22,883 nucleotides of DNA from Gp6-AA40 sp036802945 (GCA_036802945.1 DAIRVG010000094.1:1-22883), one strand, 5' to 3'. Counted from the stretch's first letter, positions 14,630 through 22,471 are shown. Program-made: numbers and translations. Notes: generated from the sequence alone by a model not told the origin.

Positions 14630-14772
14630 GCTGGCCTCCCTCGGTGTTCCGCTGGCTGCGCCGGATCTGCCCACCTCGGATCTCGGGTTACATCATGCGA
14701 CCGGCCCTCGCCTGGCACAATGACAGAGAAACGAAATATACTGCCAAACTCGGGGCTCGGTCGGGTTCATGG

Positions 14773-14778
14773 GGAGGT
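14773..14778 (+). promoter_or_regulatory. Strong Shine-Dalgarno of the AraC-type gene
   Basis: The sequence GGAGGT sits five bases before the ATG at 14784 and lies inside the codons that follow the alternative upstream ATG at 14769. A near-perfect match to the anti-Shine-Dalgarno at ideal spacing decides the start in favour of 14784. Confidence 0.7.
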
Positions 14779-14783
14779 CTGCG

Positions 14784-15809
14784 ATGCTCGCGTTCGACGT
14801 TCCCAGGGTCGAGTCCCTCCGCGCGGCTCCACGGGATGGAGGCAAGCGGCGGTTCGTCCTGGTGACGATGCCCGACGGCGATCCGTTCGATCTCATCGGA
14901 CCGATCGCCGTGCTGCGCGAAGCGAACTTCTTTCTCGAAACGTCCGGTCGACCCGACCTGGTGTACGACTACGAGGTCGTCAGCAACCAGCCCGGGACCG
15001 TGTTCGAGGCCGAGGGCCTCAGAATCGTCGTCGACAAGCCCTGCTACGCCATCCGAGGCGACGTCGACACGGTCGTGTTCCAGGCCGTCGACTACGAGGG
15101 GAAGTGTCTTCGGGACCGGCGTTTCATCGCCTGGATTCGACGCATTTCGAAAGATGCGAGGCGCGTGGTCACCGCCTGCGTCGGAACCTACGTGCTCGCG
15201 GAAGCGGGCCTGCTCGACGGGCGAAGGGCCGCGACGCACTGGGCGGCGGACAAGGACTTTCGTCGCCGTTATCCCGACGTCATCCTCGACAGCGAACCCA
15301 TCTACGTCAAGGACGGCAACCTGTACACCTCGGCCGGCGCCACGTCGATTCTCGACTTGATGCTCGCGCTGGTCGAGGAGGACTTCGGCTCCGAGCTCGC
15401 CTTGCGCGTCGCGCAGGGCATGGTGATGTTCCTCAGGCGGCCCGCGAATCAGTCTCAATTCAGCGTGCAACTGACCGGGCTGATGACGGACGACGAGAGA
15501 ATCCGCGATGTCGTCTCCCATATCGCGAAGAACCCGGGCTCCGACCTGACGGTCGAGCGCCTCGGCGAGCTCGCCGGTATGAGCCCCCGCAACTTCACGC
15601 GCGTCTTTGCACGCGAGATCGGCATGACTCCGGGGAAGTTCGTCGAGTTGTCGAGGCTCGAAAGCGCGCGCCGATACCTCGAACAGTCGACGATGCCCGT
15701 CGGCGAGATTGCCCACGCGTGCGGTTACAGCACCACGGACGGAATGCGGCTGGCCTTCGACCGAAACCTGGGCGTGACGCCGCGCGAATACCGGCTGCGA
15801 TTCTGCTGA
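14784..15809 (+). CDS. GATase1-like AraC-family transcriptional regulator (FtrA/GlxA type)
   Basis: A 341-residue transcription factor with an N-terminal DJ-1/PfpI-like domain and a C-terminal AraC DNA-binding domain. The N-domain begins VLVTMPDGDPFDLIGPIAVL. It carries the nucleophile-elbow-like VVTACVGTYVLAEAGLLDGR with Cys132, and THW with His152. The C-terminal region (about residues 250-338) has two helix-turn-helix units: LGELAGMSPRNFTRVFAREI and the second unit ending GYSTTDGMRLAF, RNLGVTPREYR. I chose the ATG at 14784, because GGAGGT lies five bases before it; an ATG 15 bases upstream is in frame. It is divergent from the monooxygenase gene cluster, which suggests that it regulates it. 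Confidence 0.93.
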   Translation: MLAFDVPRVESLRAAPRDGGKRRFVLVTMPDGDPFDLIGPIAVLREANFFLETSGRPDLVYDYEVVSNQPGTVFEAEGLRIVVDKPCYAIRGDVDTVVFQAVDYEGKCLRDRRFIAWIRRISKDARRVVTACVGTYVLAEAGLLDGRRAATHWAADKDFRRRYPDVILDSEPIYVKDGNLYTSAGATSILDLMLALVEEDFGSELALRVAQGMVMFLRRPANQSQFSVQLTGLMTDDERIRDVVSHIAKNPGSDLTVERLGELAGMSPRNFTRVFAREIGMTPGKFVELSRLESARRYLEQSTMPVGEIAHACGYSTTDGMRLAFDRNLGVTPREYRLRFC

Positions 15810-16109
15810 AGGCGATCCCTCCGCCTCGTACTCGGCCGCCGGCGCGGCGATCAAGGGGCCATCCGACCGCCGGGCGACGTACGCAAGCGGTCAGGCTTCT
15901 CCGGGCGCCGCGGATCTTGACAGAGCTCCTAGGACCGGGCGGCAATCACGCCACTGCACCTGACGGCACCGAGGCCCGCTCACGCGCCGCCTTCGCACTC
16001 GGTACTATCGTTTACGCGCGTGCCGCAGGAGAGCGGCAACGTTCGCCGCGAAGAGCCTCCAAGTCCCTCCTAACGCACGGGATATTCAGCGCCCTCGCCA
16101 ATGGCTACT
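15810..16109. other. Gene-free stretch between the AraC-type gene and the next repeat
   Basis: These 300 bases hold no gene that I can support. A very long plus-strand frame crosses them (14477-16111), but it is an arginine-rich shadow of the AraC-type gene. A GGGCCATCCGACCGCCGGGCGAC segment at about 15855-15876, read as two parts, faintly resembles the right half of the repeat family, but is too weak to call. Confidence 0.4.
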
Positions 16110-16170
16110 GAAAAACGCCGCACTGTTTCCTAAACCCGCGACGGCCATCGGTCGTCATTTCGCGACTTAT
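16110..16170 (+). repeat. Cassette-boundary repeat, copy 8
   Basis: Starts GAAAAACGCCGCACTG and ends CATTTCGCGACTTATG, followed by AGGAGTTGATT. The interior (TTTCCTAAACCCGCGACGG, then CCATCGGTCGTCA) is intermediate between the subfamilies at 4954 and 12708. CGCGA and TCGCG can pair, with CGAC and GTCG inside. Confidence 0.9.
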
Positions 16171-16443
16171 GAGGAGTTGATTGCGGAGGTTAGTCGTCTC
16201 GAATATTCACATCGGAACGGCATCGCCGACCTCGGTGTAGCCGCTGGCACTTTCTTGAGTCGACGCGTCAACTATGGAAGCCAGAATATAGCTCCCTTCG
16301 GTCTACCATACACCGACTGTTGGCACGTTGCCGTGTCAAGACGCCCCGCAGCGGCAGTCGCCGATGTCGGAATCGAAATCCCCGGAGACACGAACGCCGG
16401 CCAGTCTCCTGGTGGTGCGAAACCACGACAAGGATAGCGAACC

Positions 16444-17565
16444 ATGGCAAACGCGAAGCACGTTGCGATTTTGAGACGTGGAGTGACCGCGTGGAACCGT
16501 TGGCGACTGAAACAAGAAGATGACTGGATCGAGTGGACCAGAGAAACCCGCCTGAGGTGGGGATTCTTCGACCTCCGTTCCGCTGAACTGTCGAGCGCGA
16601 CACTGACGCGCGGCAACTTCAGCGGAACGGACCTAAGCGGCGCGAATCTCTCCGGCGCGGATCTCAGCTACACAGACCTTGGCGATGCGGACTTGACTGA
16701 CGCAAGTCTCTCGAACGCGACACTTGAGAACGCGCGACTTCACGCGGCGCGACTTTGGCGGGCCGACCTCTCCGCTGCCAACCTCATTCGTGCCGACCTT
16801 ACGTGGGCAGATTTCACGAATGCAAACCTGCCTGGTGCCAAGCTCGGCTCGGCGGAGATGACTTACACGGACCTGACTGACGCGAACCTTTCTGGGGCCA
16901 ACCTTCTGCACGCGTCGCTCATCAAAAGCACCCTCACGCGCACGAATCTCGACGGATGCTGGATCTTTGGACTGTCGGTATGGGGCGTCGACTCAGAAGA
17001 TGCAATCCAAACCAACATGATCATTACTGGTTTTGGAGAGCCCGTCATCCGGGTCGATCGGCTCGACGTTGCCCAATTTCTCTACTTGATGCTGCGGAAC
17101 CAGCGCCTGCGAGATGTCATCGACACTATTACATCCAAGGTCGTGCTTGTCCTGGGCCGATTCACCCCAGCGCGCAAGGCTGTGCTTGACATGATCCGGA
17201 CTGAACTCCGCCAGCGCGGTTGGGTCCCCGTGCTCTTCGATTTCGACAAACCCGCCAGCCGCGACATGAGCGAGACGATTCGCATTCTTGCCGGCATGTC
17301 TCGGTTCATCATCGCCGACATCACAGACGCGAAGAGCATCCCGCAGGAACTGTCGCAGATCGTGCCCGACCTGCCCTCTGTGCCGATTCAGCCGCTCGTT
17401 GTTGCGGGACAGGAGGAGTACGCGATGTTTGAGCATTTTCGGCGGTACCCTTGGGTTTTGCCGCCGTGCACTTATGAGAACGAGGAGGATCTCCGCTCGT
17501 CCCTCGACGCGAAGGTCATCTCACCAGCGGAGGCCAAAGCCGATGAAATCGCTCCGCGTCGATGA
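16444..17565 (+). CDS. Pentapeptide-repeat protein with C-terminal TIR/deoxyribosyltransferase-like domain
   Basis: A 373-residue two-part protein. Residues 41-170 are 26 unbroken pentapeptide repeats of A(D/N)LXX type (GTDLS GANLS GADLS YTDLG and so on), which fold into a right-handed square beta-helix. After a linker (about 171-230), residues 231-350 form an alpha/beta domain: VVLVLGRF, then VPVLFDFDKPASRD, then RFIIADITDAKSIPQEL (287-303). The ADITD---IPQEL pattern resembles the active-site loop of nucleoside 2-deoxyribosyltransferase and TIR-like folds, where a Glu after the Asp loop is catalytic (candidate Glu302). A role in nucleotide or NAD cleavage, for example in defence, is inference. 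AAGGATAG precedes the ATG by eight bases. It is alone between the repeats at 16110 and 17598. Confidence 0.88.
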   Translation: MANAKHVAILRRGVTAWNRWRLKQEDDWIEWTRETRLRWGFFDLRSAELSSATLTRGNFSGTDLSGANLSGADLSYTDLGDADLTDASLSNATLENARLHAARLWRADLSAANLIRADLTWADFTNANLPGAKLGSAEMTYTDLTDANLSGANLLHASLIKSTLTRTNLDGCWIFGLSVWGVDSEDAIQTNMIITGFGEPVIRVDRLDVAQFLYLMLRNQRLRDVIDTITSKVVLVLGRFTPARKAVLDMIRTELRQRGWVPVLFDFDKPASRDMSETIRILAGMSRFIIADITDAKSIPQELSQIVPDLPSVPIQPLVVAGQEEYAMFEHFRRYPWVLPPCTYENEEDLRSSLDAKVISPAEAKADEIAPRR

Positions 17566-17597
17566 ACAGCCAGAGAGCAGCGACGGACTAGGTCCCG

Positions 17598-17655
17598 ACA
17601 AACGCCGCACTGTTTAACCGCCGCCGGGCCATCGGTCGTCACTTGGCGACTACTC
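17598..17655 (+). repeat. Cassette-boundary repeat, copy 9
   Basis: Starts ACAAACGCCGCACTG and ends CACTTGGCGACTACTC, followed by CCGAGTAATCC. It shares the TTTAACCGCCGCCGG interior with the copy at 8738. In this copy TACTC and GAGTA just outside the core are complementary. It begins 33 bp after the stop of the pentapeptide-repeat gene. Confidence 0.92.
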
Positions 17656-17804
17656 CCGAGTAATCCGATTGAGCGGAGCACATCTTCGGGCTCTTGCGAT
17701 AGCACCACGGCGAAACGTAGGGACGTCCTCACCGGAACGTTGTTTGTGGGGGCACCCCCTTCAGGGTTGCCAATTGTGAAGCAGCGCTTCCGCCTCCGCT
17801 CACG

Positions 17805-18509
17805 CTATTCGCTGGAAAGAGAGAACGCCAGGTCCCCGAGCACGGTGAAGATGTTGCCGCCATTCAGCGTTCCTCGCGCCGAAATACTGTTGTCCTGCTG
17901 ACCAACGCGCCAGCCCCAAGGAGCTAAACCGTTTCCTATGTCGGCACGGATGAGGAACCAGTAGCGGGTTCCCGCCGTTACGGGAAACGACGTGGGCAGA
18001 ACAGCCGCGTACTCGTAGTAGGCGCAATCGGCGTCGCTGCGAACACTGTCGAACATGAACTGCTCATGCGCGTCGGCAGATGTCAGGATGAATTCGGACA
18101 GGTAATTGAACAACTCAGGACGTCCGTTCGAGTCGCGGACAAACCACACCTGGAAGCTGCTCGAGGTTGGGCGCGGTGGACCAACTGACGGCGGCAGAAG
18201 GGGACCTTTCGGCATGCAATAGCCCCCTTGCCATGCCACCGTGCGAATCGTGGCCGCCGTCGCACTCGTGAAATCGTCCCACGCCCACGGTCGAAGTGAA
18301 GTAAACCCGGGAAAGTAAGCGCCCAACCACGAATTCGCGACGGCTAACGACGAATGGTTGTCAGGAGGGTTCAGCGTGTCATGAACAAAATATACGACCG
18401 ACGGCGCCGCGGCACTCGTTGGAGTTGGCTGCGTGATGCCACGGTCGTCGGAACCGCACGCGGTAGCGGTGCAAGCGAGGACTGCGCTGAGGAGACAACA
18501 TCGGCGCAC
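17805..18509 (-). CDS. Putative lipoprotein, beta-rich, unknown function
   Basis: A 234-residue exported protein. The N-terminus MRRCCLLSAVLACTATAC is a lipoprotein signal peptide, with the lipidated residue most likely Cys18 (TATAC-GSDD); the following aspartates in some bacteria favour retention in the inner membrane. The mature part after a Pro/Thr-rich linker is rich in aromatic residues and predicted beta structure: WDDFTSATAATIRTVAWQGG, FQVWFVRDSNGRPE and GTRYWFLIRADIGNGLAPWG. The pattern suggests a beta-sandwich (DDF...W-GGY) such as found in carbohydrate- or matrix-binding modules; this is inference. It is the sole gene between the repeats at 17598 and 18599 and is on the minus strand. 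Confidence 0.78.
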   Translation of the reverse strand: MRRCCLLSAVLACTATACGSDDRGITQPTPTSAAAPSVVYFVHDTLNPPDNHSSLAVANSWLGAYFPGFTSLRPWAWDDFTSATAATIRTVAWQGGYCMPKGPLLPPSVGPPRPTSSSFQVWFVRDSNGRPELFNYLSEFILTSADAHEQFMFDSVRSDADCAYYEYAAVLPTSFPVTAGTRYWFLIRADIGNGLAPWGWRVGQQDNSISARGTLNGGNIFTVLGDLAFSLSSE

Positions 18510-18598
18510 GATTGAATTGTCCTGCCGCCGGATAGGACGGTCAAGGAAAGCCCAACGGCAGCTTGGTCAGTACTGGCCGCAAATGTTGGATGGGTCCT

Positions 18599-18660
18599 CA
18601 GTAACGCCGCAGTGACGATCGAAATACGACTCCGCATCGGTCACCAATACGCGGCTTATG
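18599..18660 (+). repeat. Cassette-boundary repeat, copy 10 (well-folded variant)
   Basis: Starts CAGTAACGCCGCAGTGACG and ends CAATACGCGGCTTATG. It shows the most complete dyad among the full-length copies: GCCGC pairs with GCGGC and GTGAC pairs with GTCAC, followed by GAT with ATC and one extra G. Compensating differences from other copies (GCAGTGAC where others have GCACTG) support pressure to keep a hairpin rather than a sequence. Confidence 0.85.
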
Positions 18661-18737
18661 GGGACTGATTCACATGGACGCGGCCGAGTGCGGCGCCGAC
18701 CTGCACGCCCATCCGTGATCCGCACTTAGGGAACGGC

Positions 18738-20156
18738 TCACGCGTGTAGAGGTCGGGCACGGTCGGCTACAGGCGAATGCCAGGCCGCCCGACGTTCGAT
18801 GATCATTGGCATGCCGAACCGCGGACGAAGCGTTATCAGAGGCCACGGCTCAACCCTGTGTCGCGGCACGAGATGAAGGCGATAGCCTTGCGCGAGTGTC
18901 GCAACAACCAGGTGGGCTTCAATCAGCGCGAATTGGTTGCCGATGCATTGTCGTGGTCCTGCGCCGAACGGAAGGTACACAAATTTTGGCCGATCCGAAC
19001 TGCGTTCCGGCAAGAAGCGGTCGGGATCGAACGCTTCCGGGTCCTGCCAGAATGCGGGAAGCCGATGCAGGACGTAAGGGATGACGAACACCAGCCATCC
19101 GCGCGGTAGATGGAACCCGCCCAGCTCATCGTCGGCCAGAGCCTCCCGCGAGAAGCCCCACGCAGGTGGGTACAGACGCATGGTTTCGTCAATCACCATG
19201 CGCGTATATGGCAGATTCACGAGATCGGCGTACTCGGGCGGACGTCCGTTGAGCACAGCGTCGATCTCCTCCTCGAGTCGCCGTTGCGCATCCGCGTGCT
19301 GCGACAGCAGATACCACGTCCACGTCAGTGCCAACGACGTCGTCTCCTGACCCGCCAGCAGAAACGTCATGACCTCAACCCGCAGCTGCTCGTCTGTCAT
19401 TGCCTCGCCGGTGTCCTCGTCGCGCGCCGACAACAGCATTGAAAGCAGGTCGGCGCTGTCAGACGGGTTGCGCCGGCGTTGGCTGATCACGTGATCGACC
19501 GCTCCCTGGAGCACAGCCCGGGCGGCCTGGAACCGTCGGTACTTAGGGGTTGGCAACCTGTCGGTGAACCCGAGCGACCAGAAGCTCTCGCCGATATGCT
19601 GATTGATGAGGGTCCAGGCATGGTCGACCTTGGCCGCGAACGGACCGAGGTCGGCGCCCAGGAGGGCACGGAGTACGACGGTGCGCGTGAGACGCATCAT
19701 CTCTTCAGCGACATCCACCGGCCGCCCGTCTGACGCGATCGTCTGCCACTCTGCCGCGGCGTTTCTTGCCGCTTCGGCCATCACGCTGGCTAGCGCCGCG
19801 ATGCGCTGGCGATGAAAGGCGGGTTGCGCAATGCGCCGCTGGCGCAGCCAGAATTCATCCTCACTCGTCAGCAGGCCGTTGCCGAGCAACACCCGCAGCT
19901 TGTCGTAGAGCGGGCTCTTATGATAGTTGCGCGCGTTGTCCTGCAGGACATGGCGAACGTCTGCGGGGTTCGTTATGAGGTAGCCTCGTCGGGGGCCGAT
20001 CTTCAAGTAGACGACCTCGCCGAAGCGACGAGCAGCGCTCAAGAACAGGGCCGTCGGATTGCGTCTGACAGCCGGCAGCACGCCGAGGATCGGAAGCCCG
20101 CGAGGACCCGGTGGAAGCATTGAGACGAATATAGCCCTGAATAGAACCCCGATCAC
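18738..20156 (-). CDS. Cytochrome P450 monooxygenase
   Basis: A 472-residue haem-thiolate monooxygenase with all core motifs. The proline-rich hinge is PPGPRGLPILG (15-25). The I-helix oxygen-activation motif is LLAGQETTS (266-274), the K-helix ExxR is Glu324-Arg327 in ETMRLYPP, the PERF-region is FDPDRF (376-381), and the haem loop FGAGPRQCIG (397-406) supplies Cys404. It resembles the bacterial P450s close to CYP4/CYP102-type enzymes that hydroxylate fatty acids and other lipophilic compounds, though the substrate is not evident. Met13, just before the hinge, is an alternative start; the longer form adds a short hydrophobic segment. No reductase or ferredoxin gene is in the window, so it must use partners from elsewhere. 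It lies between the repeat at 18599 and a candidate at 20180. Confidence 0.95.
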   Translation of the reverse strand: MIGVLFRAIFVSMLPPGPRGLPILGVLPAVRRNPTALFLSAARRFGEVVYLKIGPRRGYLITNPADVRHVLQDNARNYHKSPLYDKLRVLLGNGLLTSEDEFWLRQRRIAQPAFHRQRIAALASVMAEAARNAAAEWQTIASDGRPVDVAEEMMRLTRTVVLRALLGADLGPFAAKVDHAWTLINQHIGESFWSLGFTDRLPTPKYRRFQAARAVLQGAVDHVISQRRRNPSDSADLLSMLLSARDEDTGEAMTDEQLRVEVMTFLLAGQETTSLALTWTWYLLSQHADAQRRLEEEIDAVLNGRPPEYADLVNLPYTRMVIDETMRLYPPAWGFSREALADDELGGFHLPRGWLVFVIPYVLHRLPAFWQDPEAFDPDRFLPERSSDRPKFVYLPFGAGPRQCIGNQFALIEAHLVVATLAQGYRLHLVPRHRVEPWPLITLRPRFGMPMIIERRAAWHSPVADRARPLHA

Positions 20157-20179
20157 CCATGCTTCAGCAGAGCTCGGTG

Positions 20180-20235
20180 TGAATCCGCCGCACTGACGAC
20201 CGAATCCGCGCGGCGCATCGCTCGCCAGAACTTTT
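20180..20235 (+). repeat. Candidate divergent cassette-boundary repeat
   Basis: The stretch GAATCCGCCGCACTGACGACC has the CCGCCGCACTG start of the family and the same ACTGACGACC extension as the left-edge copy at 58. The right end (GCATCGCTCGCC) is poorly conserved and lacks GCGACT. It lies just upstream of the P450 start and 104 bp before the next gene, in the expected place for a boundary. Confidence 0.4.
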
Positions 20236-20338
20236 CCCCGCCACCTCTTCGCTCGCTGCTCCCGGGCCTTGACACCTCAGAATCCGGGAGCGCATCATCG
20301 GCGCTTCGTTTTTCCGGACAACATGAAGGAGGGATCAC

Positions 20339-20917
20339 ATGACTGCGAAACGACTCGTGGTAATCGGCCTCGCAGGGATCGCGTGTGCTGTGGCCCCCGT
20401 TGCCGCATTGGCCGGCGCGGACGACCGGCCGCATAAACCCACCGGTCTCGTCCTGGAAGTACGCCAGGCGACACAGGATTTTTTCGACGTGAACTTTGCG
20501 ATGGCGGCAGGTTACAGCTCGACCGGCAGTTGCGTCAGCGGGCCGGCGGAGGGCGCGATGGGGATCCACTTTGCGAACGGTGATCTCATTGGCGATGGTC
20601 TACTCGACGCGAGCCGTCCCGAGCTACTGATCTACGAACAGCGAGGAGACCGGCTGCGTCTACTCGGTGTCGAGTATTTGGTTATCGCCGAAGCATGGCA
20701 CGCCAACAATGCAGCACCACCAGTGCTCATGGGCCAGCATTTTCAATACGTGGGGAGCCCCAATCGTTACGGCCTCCCGGCGTTCTACGAGTTGCACGTC
20801 TGGGCATGGAAGGATAACCCTCACGGCATGTTTGTCGACTGGAACCCAAGAGTTTCGTGTGAGGAATTCGCACCAGACGGGACCGATCTCTCACGGGGTG
20901 CGCACGGGTCGCACTGA
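20339..20917 (+). CDS. Conserved exported protein of unknown function
   Basis: A 192-residue protein with a clear Sec signal peptide (KRLVVIGLAGIACAVAPVAA, cleavage likely after ALA at about residue 25). The mature part has a recognisable conserved pattern: MGIHFANGDLIGDGLLD, then RPELLIYEQRGDRLRLLGVE, then YGLPAFYELHVWAWKDNPHG and FVDWNPRVSCEE. The paired Cys residues (Cys65 and the one near the end) could form a disulfide. I know this pattern from exported proteins in diverse bacteria but not its function. Conserved His, Asp and Trp residues near the end would suit a metal or ligand site. AAGGAGGG lies six bases before the ATG, an excellent ribosome binding site. It converges on the transporter gene at 21056. 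Confidence 0.85.
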   Translation: MTAKRLVVIGLAGIACAVAPVAALAGADDRPHKPTGLVLEVRQATQDFFDVNFAMAAGYSSTGSCVSGPAEGAMGIHFANGDLIGDGLLDASRPELLIYEQRGDRLRLLGVEYLVIAEAWHANNAAPPVLMGQHFQYVGSPNRYGLPAFYELHVWAWKDNPHGMFVDWNPRVSCEEFAPDGTDLSRGAHGSH

Positions 20918-21017
20918 AGAGAAAGGATCCTCCTGGCGCCTGGGGCGCGGCCCGGTGGACCCTCGGGACCTCCGGGTCGCCGCTCACCAACGTGAACGTG
21001 GGACCGCCGTTGAAACT

Positions 21018-21063
21018 GTAACGCCTTGCGTGTGATCGAGCGTGAATCGCTCGAGTCAGGCGG
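21018..21063. repeat. Hairpin between convergent genes; terminator or divergent attC-like site
   Basis: TCGAGCG (21036-21042) and CGCTCGA (21048-21054) form a perfect 7-bp stem around TGAAT. CGCCT (21022-21026) and AGGCG (21058-21062) pair outside it. The outer ends read AACGCC on the left and GGCGGC on the right, as in the repeat family. It lies between two convergent genes and its right arm covers the stop of the transporter gene (21056-21058). Either a shared bidirectional terminator or a compact boundary site would fit. Confidence 0.45.
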
Positions 21064-22471
21064 CAGGAGTTTCCCTGCCGATAACGGCTAGTCGAGCGTC
21101 GGGGTGGCGGGGTGCCAACTCGCGGCGCAACGGCCGTGCGGCGAGCAGAATCAGGGAGCCCCCGGCGGTGACAATCGCCGCATGGAGCAACCAGAAGTTC
21201 AATGGCGACAATTGCTCATAGAGCCCCCCGAGCCGTCCGCTGATCGTGCTGCCCACGAAAATCGACAGGAAGTAAACGCCGATCATCATGGCGTTCACAG
21301 CCTTGGGTGCCGTACGCGCAAACAAGCCGATGGCGACAGGTTGGACGTGAAGGTAGCCAATGGCCGACAGAAAATGGAATCCGACCGCCCAGGCAAGCGG
21401 GACCCTCCCGCCGGTGGGAGCGACCAGCTGACCGCAAGCAAGCCAGGCCACCGAGGCTCCGAACAGCAGGCAACCGACTCCAAGTTTCGCGATATCGTCG
21501 GGCTCTCGCCCGCGCCTCGCCAGTCCGCGCCACAGAAACAACACCGGCGGCACAAGTGCGACGGCACCAATACCATCGATCGATTGAAGCCACGGCACCG
21601 GCATGCTCCACCCGGCAATGGTGAGGTCGACATGGTCGCGCGCCCACAGGTTGTAGACGTTCCAGATCTGCGACTGCGCGATCCAAAACATCGTGAGCGC
21701 TGGTAGGAGCAGGATCAGAACGAGGACGACGCGGCGCTCTTCCGGGGTCAGCCTCGTGGCCGCCATTGTGACCTTCCGCGGTGCGTCAACAGGCACGTGC
21801 CGGTGTCCGATGACATAGATGATGAGACCGGCCAGCATACCGAATCCGGCAAATCCGAAACCAACGTGCCAACCGTAGGACTTGCCGAGCGCACCGGTAA
21901 TCAATGGAGCGATGAACGCTCCTGTGTTGACCATGCTGTAGTAAATCTGGAAACCGTCGGCGCGGCGACGATCCTCGGGCAGATAGAGTTGTCCGACCTG
22001 AGACAGGAGATTTCCGCGCAGACACCCGGCTCCAAGAATGAGCAGGAGCAACGCCAGCAGGAACGACTGGTCAAACGCCATGCAGAAATGGCCTGCCGTC
22101 ATGAGCAACGCACCGAGCGCCACCGCATTGCGTCGTCCGAGCACTCGGTCGCCAACCAACCCGCCGAATACGGGTGTGAAGTACACCAGCCCTACGTAAA
22201 GGCCGAAGATTTGTGCCGCGAGAGCCTGCGTTGAAAGCGCACCGGTGACGCTTTCAACGACCGTGCGGAAACGCGAGAAGCCGACAATCTTCTCCACGTG
22301 CCCGGGCAGCAGGAGTTGGTCAGCCATGTAGAGCGTGAGTAACGCCTGCATCCCGTGAAAGGAAATGCGCTCCCAGAGTTCGGTACTGGCGAGGGTTACA
22401 AGTCCGCGCGGATGACCGAGCACGTCAGTGGTGTGTGCGACAGCAGGAGGCGGCACGGTTATCAGTGTCAT
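21056..22471 (-). CDS. POT/PTR-family proton-dependent peptide transporter
   Basis: A 471-residue major-facilitator transporter of the proton-dependent oligopeptide (POT) family, importing di- and tripeptides with protons. The signature ExxER on helix 1 is present as ELWERISFHGMQALL (Glu31, Glu34, Arg35). The PTR2 motifs FGGLVGDRVLGRRNAVALGA and DGFQIYYSMVNTGAFIAPLI follow in the right order. Twelve or more hydrophobic helices cover the chain. The length is close to the usual 480-500 residues. It is transcribed towards the exported protein gene at 20339 and is not obviously linked with it. Peptide specificity cannot be read from sequence. Confidence 0.93.
   Translation of the reverse strand: MTLITVPPPAVAHTTDVLGHPRGLVTLASTELWERISFHGMQALLTLYMADQLLLPGHVEKIVGFSRFRTVVESVTGALSTQALAAQIFGLYVGLVYFTPVFGGLVGDRVLGRRNAVALGALLMTAGHFCMAFDQSFLLALLLLILGAGCLRGNLLSQVGQLYLPEDRRRADGFQIYYSMVNTGAFIAPLITGALGKSYGWHVGFGFAGFGMLAGLIIYVIGHRHVPVDAPRKVTMAATRLTPEERRVVLVLILLLPALTMFWIAQSQIWNVYNLWARDHVDLTIAGWSMPVPWLQSIDGIGAVALVPPVLFLWRGLARRGREPDDIAKLGVGCLLFGASVAWLACGQLVAPTGGRVPLAWAVGFHFLSAIGYLHVQPVAIGLFARTAPKAVNAMMIGVYFLSIFVGSTISGRLGGLYEQLSPLNFWLLHAAIVTAGGSLILLAARPLRRELAPRHPDARLAVIGRETPAA

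Noticed and set aside
14477..16111. A 544-codon plus-strand open frame
   Set aside because: It overlaps the AraC-type gene in another frame, is arginine/proline-rich, and shows no domain; it is a high-GC shadow frame.
16177..16437. An 86-codon frame between repeat copy 8 and the pentapeptide gene
   Set aside because: No ribosome binding site, no domain, and competing frames of similar length on the other strand; more likely leader DNA of the pentapeptide gene.
3439..18660. CRISPR array
   Set aside because: The repeats are separated by 0.7 to 3.4 kb and by whole genes, not by short uniform spacers, and no cas gene is present.
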